The notes below the pieces were generated by a model. The model did not search any database and was not told where the DNA came from. It saw nothing but the letters and a program-made list of their open reading frames with translations. Shown here piece by piece: positions 10,591-21,800 of a stretch of DNA of 28,865 nt. A program made the translations under genes and the position numbers. Source of the stretch: Silene noctiflora (Eukaryota > Streptophyta > Magnoliopsida > Caryophyllales > Caryophyllaceae); assembly GCA_009801015.1 (NCBI GenBank), contig VHZZ01000260.1, forward strand, positions 199,754-228,618. Direction: 5' to 3'. The stretch's first letter is position 1. Each line of letters starts with the position of its first letter.

Positions 10591-10925
10591 NNNNNNNNNN
10601 NNNNNNNNNNNNNNNNNNNNNNNNNNNNNNNNNNNNNNNNNNNNNNNNNNNNNNNNNNNNNNNNNNNNNNNNNNNNNNNNNNNNNNNNNNNNNNNNNNNN
10701 NNNNNNNNNNNNNNNNNNNNNNNNNNNNNNNNNNNNNNNNNNNNNNNNNNNNNNNNNNNNNNNNNNNNNNNNNNNNNNNNNNNNNNNNNNNNNNNNNNNN
10801 NNNNNNNNNNNNNNNNNNNNNNNNNNNNNNNNNNNNNNNNNNNNNNNNNNNNNNNNNNNNNNNNNNNNNNNNNNNNNNNNNNNNNNNNNNNNNNNNNNNN
10901 NNNNNNNNNNNNNNNNNNNNNNNNN
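10591..10925. other. Assembly gap (335 N)
   Basis: A run of undetermined bases, preceded by a poly-A tract at 10579-10590. Any open frame through it is meaningless. Confidence 1.
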
Positions 10926-10976
10926 CTTTAATTTCAAAAGTACTACCCATAAAAAATAAGAGTTATATATATTTCC

Positions 10977-11165
10977 GCAAAGCGTCTCCCTTGTGACGGG
11001 TCGGATCCGAAGACGGATAATGCCACTCACAAAACAAATAGGGGGACAAGGTGGGGGCACCCCCCACTTGCTTTCCTCTCTCCTCTATTTGGACATTTTG
11101 TCTCACAAAATGGTATCCGTCTTCTCATTTGTGACGGATACCTTCCGTCACAAATGAGAATTTGC
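10977..11165. mobile_element. Mutator-like MITE, 189 bp
   Basis: The left end is GCAAAGCGTCTCCCTTGTGACGG near 10977; the right end, read in reverse, is GCAAATTCTCATTTGTGACGG, so both share GCAAA and TTGTGACGG. The flanks, TATATTTCC at 10968-10976 and CATATTTCG at 11166-11174, match at 7 of 9 positions, which suits the 9-bp duplication of Mutator-like elements. A second inner GTATCCGTC...GACGGATAC palindrome lies near 11113-11141. Noncoding. Confidence 0.65.
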
Positions 11166-11369
11166 CATATTTCGGAACGTCAACCATAAAAACTAAAAAG
11201 GGTTCCTCTTAGAGGTACAAGTATAACTACCCAATTAGTCAATTACCCAAAATTGGATTTGGTAGTGCAAAATTACAAATTTTTATTATTTTAAAATCTT
11301 ATCATTTTAAGCCAAAAACAACTAACCAACCCACTACATGTGTAACAACTACCACTCTGCTCTACCACC

Positions 11370-11377
11370 TATAAATA
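11370..11377 (+). promoter_or_regulatory. Candidate TATA box of GH3 gene copy 1
   Basis: TATAAATA lies 101 bp upstream of the ATG at 11471. It is followed by a pyrimidine-rich leader (TTCCCTCTCCCGCC and TTTTTCTTCAACC) typical of a plant 5' UTR. It would place transcription start near 11400. Confidence 0.6.
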
Positions 11378-11470
11378 AACTCCCAAGTCCCACCAAACAT
11401 ACATTCCCTCTCCCGCCATTTTTTCTTCAACCTTCCAACATTTTACACGTCTCTCCTAAATATCTCCGCC

Positions 11471-14400
11471 ATGGAAGCCATTGATAAACAACCTTGCATC
11501 TACAGAAACCCTAACTCGCCGATCGAAGACCGAGTCAAGGATCTCTTATCTCGGATGACTCTCCAAGAGAAACTCGCTCAGATGACTCAGATTGAACGCA
11601 CCGTCGCCTCGTCTCACCCTCTCAAAAATCTCGCCATCGGTACTCTTTTTTTACTTCCTCCGTCTCGGAAATACCTGCTTACTTTCGTAATTATACGAGA
11701 TTTAAGTCGTAGATTGGAAATATACTCCCGCAATTGATCTATGAACTCTTAATTGACTTTTCACGGTCTTCAAGACGACACTTTAACCGTATTATTAATA
11801 CGAGTTTTAGCTAATTAATGTCTCAAATTTGTGAATATGGAATGTGTTTTAGAAACGGAGGGAGTATTGTTTACGGTGATGAATTTTTGATCTAAATTCA
11901 GCAAAAACAGGATTATCATTATTTTTTTAAACTATAATGAAGTACTTCCTCCGTCCTGGTCATTTGTTTACCTTTGGTTTTGGCACAAAGATCAAGGAAA
12001 GAGGAGGGGGCCAATTATTAGACGACAAGTGGACCAAATTGAGTGTGGATGATCAAATTGCTCATCAAAAACATTTCTAAAATAGAAAGGTAAACAATTG
12101 ACTAGGACACCAAAAAATAGAATAGGTAAACAAATGATTGGAACGGAGAGAGTATTAAACATGGAAGGTATTTTAGGATTGGAGGGAGTACTATTTAGGA
12201 ACGATGAATTTCAATTGGTCGGTGAATTTTCAGGAAGTGTACTGAATGCTGGAGGAAGTACTCCGTTTGAGCGTGCGTTATCATCTGATTGGGCTGATAT
12301 GATTGACGGTTTTCAGAAATTAGCAATGCAATCGAGGCTAGGTATTCCGATTATTTATGGAACTGATGCGGTCCATGGCAATAATAATGTGTTTGGTGCT
12401 ACTATTTTCCCTCATAATGTCAATCTTGGCGCTACTAGGTTTGTTTTCTTTTTATTGCTTTCACAAAATTAGTTTTTAGGAGTGTGGTTAGGGGTGAATT
12501 ATTTGGTATTTTGATGTAGGGATGCGGACTTGGCTTATAGAATTGGTGTCGCGACTGCATTGGAGGTTAGAGCAAGTGGAGCTCATTATGCGTTTGCTCC
12601 GTGCGTTGCTGTGAGTAATTTTCAATTTAGTCGTTGTTAGTGTTGAATGTTGATTGCTATAGTGATTGGCTGAAGTTATGCATACACTATTCGTAGCTGT
12701 TTTAGTTTTTTTTTTTTTTTTTTTTTTTCGGTGTTATTTCAGTTCACGACCGTACAGTTTTGTTAAGTTCAATTCAATTCGGACAGGTTTGGTCCAAAAG
12801 AACAAGGCACAAGTGAGACATAAATGAGACATTTTCAATTCATAGAGTACTAGGAAGAGAGTTAATAGTGGATTACTTATGTTGTTTGATACTCCCTCCA
12901 TCCTTCTACTTCCCATTTCATATTTTGGTACTTTGACCGTAAAATAATATCTTCGACAAAAAATGTAATACATAAATGGAGAAATAGATAGTCAAAGTAT
13001 GGCGTTGGAGACTATGCAAAATGACATGGGAAGAACATAGAAGGAAGGAGGGAGTATGACTTCTTAGGATGCTATGAATACAAATTTGAAATTTGCAAGG
13101 GTGTTGGCCGTTGGGGTGTTGTTAGGAATGTAACTTATATCAATGTGTCCTATTGTCCAAATGTTGTCGGAGTGGAGGTATCTCCAGAACAGTTACAGCA
13201 AAAGCGTAGCTAGCGAAATGAAAATGTACATGAACATGTCCTTTTGTCCAAATGTTGCTACTCTGAAACTGTGGGTTGGTATGACCCCACAACATCAAGA
13301 GTATTTGACAGACAAATTGTGTCTCCTTACAGGTTTGTAAAGATCCGAGGTGGGGAAGATGTTATGAGAGTTATAGTGAAGACACCGAAATTGTGAGGAA
13401 GATGACTTCTATTGTATCAGGGTTGCAGGGGAATCCTCCAACAGGACACCCAAACGGTTATCCTTATGTTGCTGGAAGGTGAAGGACAAATTCTATTTTC
13501 AACAAATTTGTTTTTCTCCCCTTCAACTAGCCTGTTGTAGAAAGTTACATCATGCTTTCAACTTATTGGATTCATTATTAAATGTTCCAGAAAGAATGTC
13601 ATTGCGTGTGCCAAACATTTCGTTGGTGATGGGGGAACTCATAAAGGTATAAATGAGGGGAATACGATAACTTCGTTTGAAGATTTAGAGAGGATCCATA
13701 TGGCACCTTATCTGGACTGTATCGCTCAGGGAGTTTGTACTGTTATGGCCTCCTATTCTAGCTGGAATGGAACAAATCTTCATGCAGAACGTTTTCTTCT
13801 CACTGAGATTCTAAAAGAGAAGCTGGGGTTTAAGGTATATTTCCAAACTATTATGCCTGGGTTATCGTTTGTAATGGCACGACTTATTGAGTGACATTTA
13901 ACATGGCAGTATACAGCTTGTATGCCTCACTACACATAAGCTGTTATGACAACTTATAGAGTAACCTCTAAAGCTGCGTTAACATGGCAGTACATAACTT
14001 CTATACTTCACTGCCTTTTTTAATGATATATACTCTGTATATAAATTGTTTAGAAATGAGGGTACAGTGTTACAAACATTACCTGCTCAGTGTTCCATTA
14101 TTTTTGGTTAATGCGAGATCATTTTATCATCTATCCTCTTTTACCGTAACTTTTTGATCATATAGCCACTGTCAAACTGGGGATTTAATTTTAAATTTTG
14201 CTTCAGGGCTTTATAATTTCAGATTGGGAGGGCATTGACAGAATTTGTGAACCCAAAGGTGCAGACTATCGTTTGTGCGTTTCATCTGCTATTAATGCAG
14301 GAATAGACATGGTAAGGAAACAATAATGTACTTGTATGGCTTTAACTTTTCTTTTGTTTATGTTCCATCCTTGACAGAGTAAGCATGCAGGTAATGGTTC

Positions 14401-15775
14401 CTATTGAATATGAAAAGTATCTCCAGGAGTTGACCTATCTTGTAGAATCGAAAGAGATACCGTTGTCTAGGATTGATGATGCAGTTGAACGAATTTTGAG
14501 AGTGAAGTTTGTTGCAGGGCTTTTTGAGCATCCATATAGCGACAGGTCTTTGCTAGATGTTGTTGGTTGCAAGGTAGGTTTGAAATTTTGTTTACTTTCT
14601 TTTTGCGATGTTGAATCAGTTATAAACTTGAAGTGTTGGACCTATCATATCATCATGACTAGACTAGAGATCCTCTAGTGTTAGTGGTTGATGTTGTCTG
14701 ATATTCACGCCAGTTAGCATTTATTTAAATTTTTAGCTTACTGCCTAACTGCTTGGTTCTGCGACAGTTGCACCGTGACCTAGCACGAGAAGCAGTCCGC
14801 AAGTCTTTGGTACTACTGAAGAATGGAAAAGATCCAAAAAATCCTTTCCTTCCATTGGATAAAAATGCCAAAAAAGTTCTTGTTGCTGGAACACATGCTG
14901 ATAATCTTGGATATCAGTGTGGTGGCTGGACTATAACTTGGGACGGAGGTAGTGGCAGATTAACCACTGGTATGTTTTTCTTGGAATAATTATTCTGTCA
15001 AACTAGTAATTTTGTGGGTGAAGGAAAGGTGCCAGAGGGATCTAGCGGGGGTGGGGGTAATATGGGAAACCTCCATCCTAATGGGGGTGAGGCTGAGATC
15101 AGTCTTGGACCAAAAACAAGTGTTTAGTAGTGGGGGACTTCGTGTTGGATTTTTGTTGAAATCAAACCTGTAGGTATATGTACCCTGTTCGACATGTCTG
15201 TTTGATTTTTGCTCTTGTTCATAACTGACAATAGCATGTAAACATGATTGCATGCTGATAACACTGTTTGTATTGCAGGAACTACCATCTTGGATGCAAT
15301 TAAAGGTGCTGTTGGGGATGGGACTCAAGTTGTTTATGACGAGTTCCCATCACCTGACACCTTAACAAAAGAAGTTTTCAGCTATGCTGTCGTAGTTGTG
15401 GGTGAAGCTCCATATGCTGAGTTCAGGGGTGACAACTCAGTGCTCAGTATCCCATTTAATGGTGCTGACTTGATCAGTGCAGTTGCAGATAGGATTCCTA
15501 CACTTGTAATTTTGATTTCTGGGAGGCCTTTAGTTTTAGAGCCACGGCTTCTAGACAAGATGGATGGATTAGTTGCTGCTTTCTTGCCTGGAAGTGAAGG
15601 AAATGGAGTAACCGATCTTCTGTTTGGTGATTGTGAATTTGAGGGTCTGCTCCCAGTGACTTGGTTTAAAAATGTGAACCAACTGCCATTAGATGCGGGG
15701 AAAAATTCATATGATCCTTTGTTTCCATTAGGATTTGGATTGAAAACTAAGAAAACAAATGTTGTAAATAAGTGA
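11471..15775 (+). CDS. GH3 beta-glucosidase copy 1, nine exons, 613 residues
   Basis: Family 3 glycoside hydrolase of the plant beta-D-glucosidase/exoglucanase group; it should release glucose from beta-glucosides or short beta-glucans by a retaining mechanism. Exons: 11471-11639, 12234-12438, 12520-12610, 13333-13478, 13591-13834, 14207-14311, 14391-14573, 14768-14969, 15279-15775. All introns are GT-AG and the frame is intact. The ATG sits in a good context (gccATGG). Domain 1 (barrel) contains [35 protein letters not shown] and K212-H213 in [11 protein letters not shown]. The nucleophile is D291 in IISDWEGID and the likely acid/base is E496 in PYAEFRGDN of domain 2. Unlike barley-type exoglucanases it has no signal peptide: residues 1-30 are charged. 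It resembles the Arabidopsis At3g47000 group, so it is probably not secreted by the classical route. Substrate unknown. Confidence 0.94.
11945..12152. mobile_element. Stowaway-type MITE in intron 1 of GH3 copy 1
   Basis: TA at 11943-11944 and 12153-12154 flanks a 208-bp element. The ends are CTTCCTCCGTCCTGGTCATT and, in reverse, CTCTCTCCGTTCCAATCATT; both continue TTGTTTACC. It explains about a third of intron 1, which is 594 bp here against 93 bp in copy 2. Confidence 0.88.
12703..12728. repeat. Poly-T tract in intron 3 of GH3 copy 1
   Basis: About 25 consecutive T. The length is likely to be unreliable in the assembly. Confidence 0.9.
12892..13054. mobile_element. Stowaway-type MITE in intron 3 of GH3 copy 1
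   Basis: TA at 12890-12891 and 13055-13056 flanks a 163-bp element. The left end CTCCCTCCATCCTTCTACTT is the inverse of the right end, AGAAGGAAGGAGGGAG with one mismatch. The next layer (CCCATTTCATATTTT / AAAATGACATGGG) is also inverted. Confidence 0.88.
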
Positions 15776-16465
15776 ATTTGAATACCATGACCGGGTATCT
15801 GTTGTACTTATGGATCAAAGACAATTCTTACTATCAATGAACATCAGGCTTTTGTTTTGCCATATTCTATTCTTGGCTTTTTGCTATTGGCTACATCTTG
15901 TTGCACGGATTTGAAGCGTGCAAACTCCAATAATCAGAGACAATTGCGGATGATCATAGTAGCATGTAATTTGGTCCAACAACTTTCGAGGTCAGACGGA
16001 GTTTGTTCTCTCTTGGTTCTTCATCACAACAGGGATAATCTTATTAGATTTGGCAAGTCTTCCACCCCTTAGCTTTTTAGCGCCTGATGCTTCTACTGAC
16101 GTTACATTGGCCAGGTATGTACTATGGTAATCTCCTGTTTCAGTTGATGACCCATGTTAGTAATTGTATCATATTTCAGGAACTTTATGATCAGAGTCTG
16201 AAATTGGCAGTCTCACTACCTGCATAGTCTAAAAGGCTCTATGTTTTAACCCATTTAACTTTTTGTGCAAGTTCTGAAGGGGGGATTCTTTATAAAGATA
16301 CTCAAATTATCTGCTCTTTCTATGAACAAGACAGTGGAAAATTTAGGTAGCTTGAAATGAGTTGTTAATCTGCTTTATCATTGAAAAAGAGTTTGCTTGT
16401 AATGTACTCCATATCAAGGAGTACATTTATGCAGATTGGTAAAAGTTGAATTCGAGTATCCCTAA
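15776..16465. other. 3' flank of GH3 copy 1
   Basis: No gene. It should hold the 3' UTR. A short open frame at 15857-16072 has no recognisable motif and is not supported. Confidence 0.5.
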
Positions 16466-16713
16466 CACTTTGTTTGGATGGCGGTATTTGGAGGAAGAGG
16501 GAGGAAGACAGAATCCTTTGTTTGGTTAGTAAACTAGGTGTGAGGGATTTGGATTGGAGGGAAAACGGATCCCTCCATTTCCCTCCTACAGCGCAAATTA
16601 AAATCCCATCAACAGAGAAAAGATTTGGAGGGAAAACTCCCTTCTCCCCCCCTTCCGTTCCCTCCATCCTCCTCCCCTCCTTTTCCCTCCACTTTTTATA
16701 TCCAAACACAACC
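16466..16713. mobile_element. Tourist-like MITE, 248 bp
   Basis: The left end CACTTTGTTTGGAT and the right end, read in reverse, GGTTGTGTTTGGAT share TGTTTGGAT. It is flanked by TAA (16463-16465) and TAG (16714-16716), a near-match to the Tourist target TAA/TTA. The inside is foldback-like: GGAGGGAAAAC near 16556 faces CCCTCC-rich blocks at 16640-16690. Noncoding. Confidence 0.7.
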
Positions 16714-17262
16714 TAGAAGATAGTCTCATTGTAGCTTGGTCTATAAGTAAACATTAGTCGAGAGGATGGTAATCAAGGATGAGAATTATTCATAGGGAAG
16801 GTTAGTAGGTCTTCAACCCCTGTAAGATGTACGATACAGATCAAGTAACATCACAGTTGGTTAGCCGACTTGTCTGAATACCTAAAACCACCTTACTGGT
16901 GTATAATGTTGATGACATTGTTGGTGAATGCCTGATAAATATATAAAGAACATTGTCTATGTAAAGCAAAATTAATATTGCTCTGTCTCCTTGAACTTGG
17001 TCAGATTTTGAGCTCCAAATTTCAAATGCAAGCACACATTTTAACTATATAAAGATCACGTTATTACCTGATGAATAAACAATGCGGAAGTCGAGTACTA
17101 TTAGCTGGTTGAATAAAATTGTGGTAAGTCAGTCAGGAGTAGAATGTATTTACCCCAATGGCGATCTTAATTTTTCTGTGGCACTTGCATGTTATTAAAC
17201 TGATAAAATAGATTATCATGTGTTGTAGGCAGGAAGTGGGAATACTTTCAGATTAGGTATTA

Positions 17263-17352
17263 TTCCCTCCGTTTGGTTGAATTCTGTACATAGATTAAAA
17301 TATACCTCATGTATATTGAACAAATGTATGGAATTCAACCGAACGGAGGGAG
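17263..17352. mobile_element. Stowaway-type MITE, 90 bp
   Basis: TA at 17261-17262 and 17353-17354. The ends are almost perfectly inverted: TTCCCTCCGTTTGGTTGAAT and, in reverse, CTCCCTCCGTTCGGTTGAAT. The good arm identity suggests a fairly young insertion. Confidence 0.92.
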
Positions 17353-17481
17353 TATCATCCGAGTGATGCTGGAGAATATGGTGCCATAGTCATATACAGT
17401 ACAGTGGAAAGTGAACTCCGTCATGGTATTGGGTCTGTGATTGAAGTTCACTTGGGGAACTATCTTTAGTTTTAAGGTATA

Positions 17482-17516
17482 TAGGGTTTAGGGTTTAGGT
17501 TATATATATATATATA
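17482..17516 (+). repeat. Telomere-like TTTAGGG repeat with (TA)n
   Basis: TAGGGTTTAGGGTTTAGG (17482-17499) is two and a half units of the plant telomere repeat, joined to a TATATATA run at 17501-17516. Such short interstitial copies can be telo-box promoter motifs (AAACCCTA on the other strand) or scars of break repair. It is about 1.3 kb upstream of GH3 copy 2, so a regulatory role is speculative. Confidence 0.7.
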
Positions 17517-17919
17517 CATACAAATAAAGTAAGCAAAAGAAAAGGAGCTGTATGTTGGTCCCTCCAAGCCGAAAGTACTGGTTATGCCACCAGGTACTAG
17601 TGACTTATTTAACTACTAATAGACTCCATTTTTATTATGTTAATAATTAGTTTATTATCATATCATAGTGCTCATTGCTTAATCAAAAGCTGAGCCAGTA
17701 ACTTGTCATTAGGACAAAACATTCTTCTTAATAGAAGTAACACTACTACTAGTATGAATGTTAATTTAATAGTTTATTATACTCTAATTTTTCATGTAGT
17801 ACAAAGCATGGTTTAATAATAGTAATAAGTGAGAAAGGTCACCTGTACTTATTTCTCTCACAGGGATGCCAATCTTTTAAAGTGTTGCTTAGAAACTGTC
17901 TCTTCTCCCTGGTTAATAG

Positions 17920-18473
17920 TTCTAGGGGTGAGCAAAAATATACGATACGGTTTTATAATACGGATATGATACCGTATACAGTTTGAGTTATACGAATTTC
18001 TGTATATACGATATGATAAAACCGTATCGTATCCGGGTCGGGAAAAAATGAAACCGTGGTTTTTGACACGGTTTGAAGTTTTTGTATAAAAAAAATTAAA
18101 AAAATGCAAAGTTCGTCTTTCAACTCCCACTCTTCTAATGTTTTTTATGATTTTTTTAAGTAAATTATCTCAATAAATAATAATTAGTCCTTCACTAGAG
18201 GCGGTCATGTTATAGGTAATTATTAGCTATTGAATAATTACAATTTTTCATTCGGTATTTGTTATTAAACCGTATTCGTATATACGGGTTCCATATACAC
18301 GGTTTTTCCGGGTACCCGAAACCTGTATATACGGTTAAACCGTATCGGATCCATATAGTGATTTTTGCGATTTTTAAAACCGTATACCCGATACGGTTTT
18401 CAAAACCGTTTTCAAAACCGTATCGGGTATACGGTTGAAAACCGTATCGGGTATACAGTTTTACTCACCCCGA
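17920..18473. mobile_element. hAT-like nonautonomous element rich in internal repeats
   Basis: The ends are GGGGTGAGCAAAA (17925-17937) and its near-exact inverse TTTTACTCACCCC (18459-18471). The flanks GTTAATAG (17912-17919) and GTTAATAC (18474-18481) match at 7 of 8 bases, a plausible hAT 8-bp duplication, although a few unpaired bases lie between them and the inverted repeats. The inside holds many inverted and direct copies of ACCGTATCGGGTATACGGTT-like words, the subterminal motif layout seen in hAT elements. Noncoding. Confidence 0.72.
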
Positions 18474-18481
18474 GTTAATAC

Positions 18482-18812
18482 AAGGGCAAGGCTATGTACA
18501 TCTAATCCCCTAACCTCGCTATTAACGGTTTCCCTTAAGGTATTTTGGGTAGTGTTGTTTGCTGTCAAGTGAAGGAGGCAAAATATATGTACACCGGAGC
18601 TCTATTTATTGATTTGTAGAGGAGAAGGCTGGTAATATTAGTCATTATGTGCGTACTTGTCGTTATCAGCAGAGTCTTAGCATTTTAATATTGCTTACTG
18701 CAACTTTTCTGTTTAATTTTTAAATCTATTTATTCCTTCACTTTGCTCAAAAGCTTACTGCACTCATCTTCTGTGAAACTGAACTATATCCAAGCTCAAA
18801 ACATCAGCAAAA
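18482..18812 (+). other. 5' flank of GH3 copy 2
   Basis: Presumed promoter and 5' UTR. The sequence just before the ATG (CAAAACATCAGCAAAA) is an A-rich plant leader. I could not fix a TATA box. Confidence 0.4.
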
Positions 18813-21800
18813 ATGGCTGAAATATCTAGCAACACTTTTATATACAAAGATTCTAGCTTTCCGATTGAAGAAAGAGTGAAAGATCTTCTCTCTAGAATGA
18901 CAGTGAAAGAAAAGCTTGGTCAAATGACTCAGATACTGCAAACTGTCACCACTCCTTCCTCTCTTAAAGACTTGGGCATAGGTAATATTTGTTTCACTAT
19001 ATTGATATATCAAAGTAAATACTTATTTGTTTTAAATTTTGCTTCTGCTGAGGAGAAAGCGATGAATTGTTCAGGAAGTGTTTACAGTGAGGCAGGAAAG
19101 GCGCCATCTGAGAATGCAAGTGTGACAGAATGGGCAGAGATGGTTGATAATCTTCAAAAGTCGGCAATGGAATCGCGGTTGGGGATTCCAATGATATATG
19201 GCATTGATGCTGTTCATGGTCATAACAGTGTTTATGGAGCTACTATTTTCCCTCATAATGTCAATATAGGTGCTGCTAGGTTGGTATTTGGCACTCTACT
19301 TGAATACCTTTATGCTACTAAGGGTGCATGGTAGACTGTTTTTCAGTAGCTTAGTGGTTGTAAGTGAGATAGTCTAATGGTTAGGTAGTGTGACTGTGAG
19401 TTTGAAAGTAAAGGGCTCAAAAGTTAGCTTGATCAAGTTCAAACCTAGTTTAGGTGACACAATCATAATTCAGTCACTTGACCAGTTTGAGAATATACTA
19501 GAGCTACATTTTATGTTAAATATGACAGGGGGGTGTTCAGAAGGAAGGGTGTTGGTGTTGGGGCTGGGATACGTTGTCAGGAGAGAGAAATGAAATAAAA
19601 CAGATGAGGGTAGTGATTTCGTTGCTTAGTGGAGCATTATTACACTGATGGATTGGGGTTTTACACTTTCGCCCATGCTGTTTTTTTTCAATTCGTGTAC
19701 AGTCCAGCTTATAAACTCTCAGTTTGCTCCCCTTGCTTCAATGATTTAAGAAATGAATATTTCAAGCAGCGGGTCTATGGTTGAAACCTTGACCTTCTGT
19801 TTTGTGGTCATCATTAAAGTGGTTTTGTAGGGCGTGGAGATATCACGCTAGAATTACTCTCCAATGTTCAGCCTCATTCAATAATGCAAGTGTTGCAGCC
19901 TGCTAAGTAACTAAATTCCTATGCATTGGATTTTGCTACAGAGATGAAGATATGGCTCGGCAAATAGGGGCTGCAACTGCTTTGGAACTAAGGGCTACAG
20001 GAATTCACTATAATTTAGCTCCTTGTGTTGCTGTAAGTGAATTTTTAGTCTCCTATACTGTGTAGACTGTAGTTCTTACTCTCTAGCGAAGGAAGTTAAA
20101 TCTGTTGTGATATGCATGGATCAGTTGCAGCTTGCACAAGTTGACTTGTGCTGATCTGAAAATGTTATATTTGTTGGCTAGATTGCGACTCCATTTGTCT
20201 TGACCATTTATGTGCTGTTATTGCTTTATATTCTTTTATCGGGTGTCTCTGAGAAACAAGTATGCAGAAATTTATCTGTCCATTTCTTTACTTGGAACAA
20301 ATATTTCGCTTATTTCTAATATGCTACGGAGTATAAGTTACGTACTATACTTTTAAAAACAATTATTTCTGACATATTCTTTATATAGGTTGGAAGAGAT
20401 CCCAGATGGGGAAGGTGCTATGAGAGTTATAGTGAAGATCCAGAAGTAGTGAGGAAAATGGCATCTGTTATATCAGGAATGCAGGGGAAACCACCAGAAG
20501 ATCATCCAAAAGGTTATCCTTTTGTGAAGGGAAGGTAAAGTAAAGGCAACCTTCTTAGTCTTTACAAACCCACATAAATATTATCTCATTACCATGGCGA
20601 GATAAGGGGGTCGGGTGTTCACATCCTTTCCCCAAGTGAAATACAGAGGCGCTTTTATCATTCCAAGGTGTGAATTAATATTGTATATCCTCACTTGAAC
20701 TGCTCCTCCTATCTCATTTATATTGTTCCCATTTGACTTTAATTGTCGAACAACATTAACTTTAGTAGATTTGATTACAGAAACAACGTGGCTGCATGTG
20801 CTAAACATTATGTTGGCGACGGAGGGACAGAAAATGGTGTAAACGAGGGGCATACAATGTTGTCTTACGAAGAGTTAGAGAGGATCCATTTAGCACCCTA
20901 TATAGACTGCATTGATCAGGGTGTTTGTACTGTGATGGCCTCTTATTCCAGCTGGAATGGCAGTAGGCTACACGGTGATCATTTTCTCCTTACAGAAGTA
21001 TTGAAAAACAAGTTGGGTTTTAAGGTCAGTAACATACTTGCAATTATGCTATGTCAGCTATCTTAGTTGGTATAATCATTGGAAGGTAGTACTTATGCTT
21101 CGGGTTCAATGTAAGTCAGCATTAAAACTGCTCATGAGCCTCTGGCTATACCCAAAAAAAGTGACTTGCAACCATTTTAACCTAACTGGTTTCATTGCTT
21201 GCATGCGGGTGCTAGTATTCAGTCAGCATGAGACTCTCAAGTCTAGTCGCAAGTCATGCAACCTCATTTTTTATGTGAACATATGACTGCTTATTGTCGC
21301 CTGTGTTGAACTTTGCTACAGGGTGTTATAATTTCAGACTGGGAAGGTATTGACATGCTTTGTGAACCGTGGGCATCAGACTATCGTTTCTGCATCTCAA
21401 CAGCCATCAATGCAGGGATTGACATGGTAATAATGAAAGCGGGCGTCTCCCTAGAGCAATGATACATGTTGTCTCCATTTGAATCAATAAAGCCCGTATG
21501 TCTATTCTGCGAGGATGATTTCAACCAATGGAGCTCATTGACTGAAATAGAGGGAGTAAAAAACATCTTGTTAATTCACCATTTTTGTAACTTCCTGTAA
21601 TTGCTTTATACTTGCAGGTTATGGTACCTATAATATTTGAAAAGTTCTTAGAGGATTTGGCATTTCTTGTCGAATCAGAAAAGATTCCTATGTCAAGGGT
21701 TGATGATGCAGTAGTAAGGATCTTGAGAGTTAAGTTTGCTGCTGGCCTTTTTGAGTATCCTTTCAGTGACAGGTCTTTGATAGACACTGTTGGTTGCAAG

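Noticed and set aside
10480-11060. Long minus-strand open frames across the gap
   Set aside because: They exist only because undetermined bases contain no stop codons.
12098-12233. Open frame leading into GH3 copy 1 exon 2 as an alternative first exon
   Set aside because: Its start lies inside a Stowaway MITE in intron 1; a good AG acceptor at 12232-12233 joins exon 1 in phase.
16365-16716. Open frames on both strands at the Tourist-like MITE
   Set aside because: They follow the GGAGGG/CCCTCC bias of the element and have no known motif.
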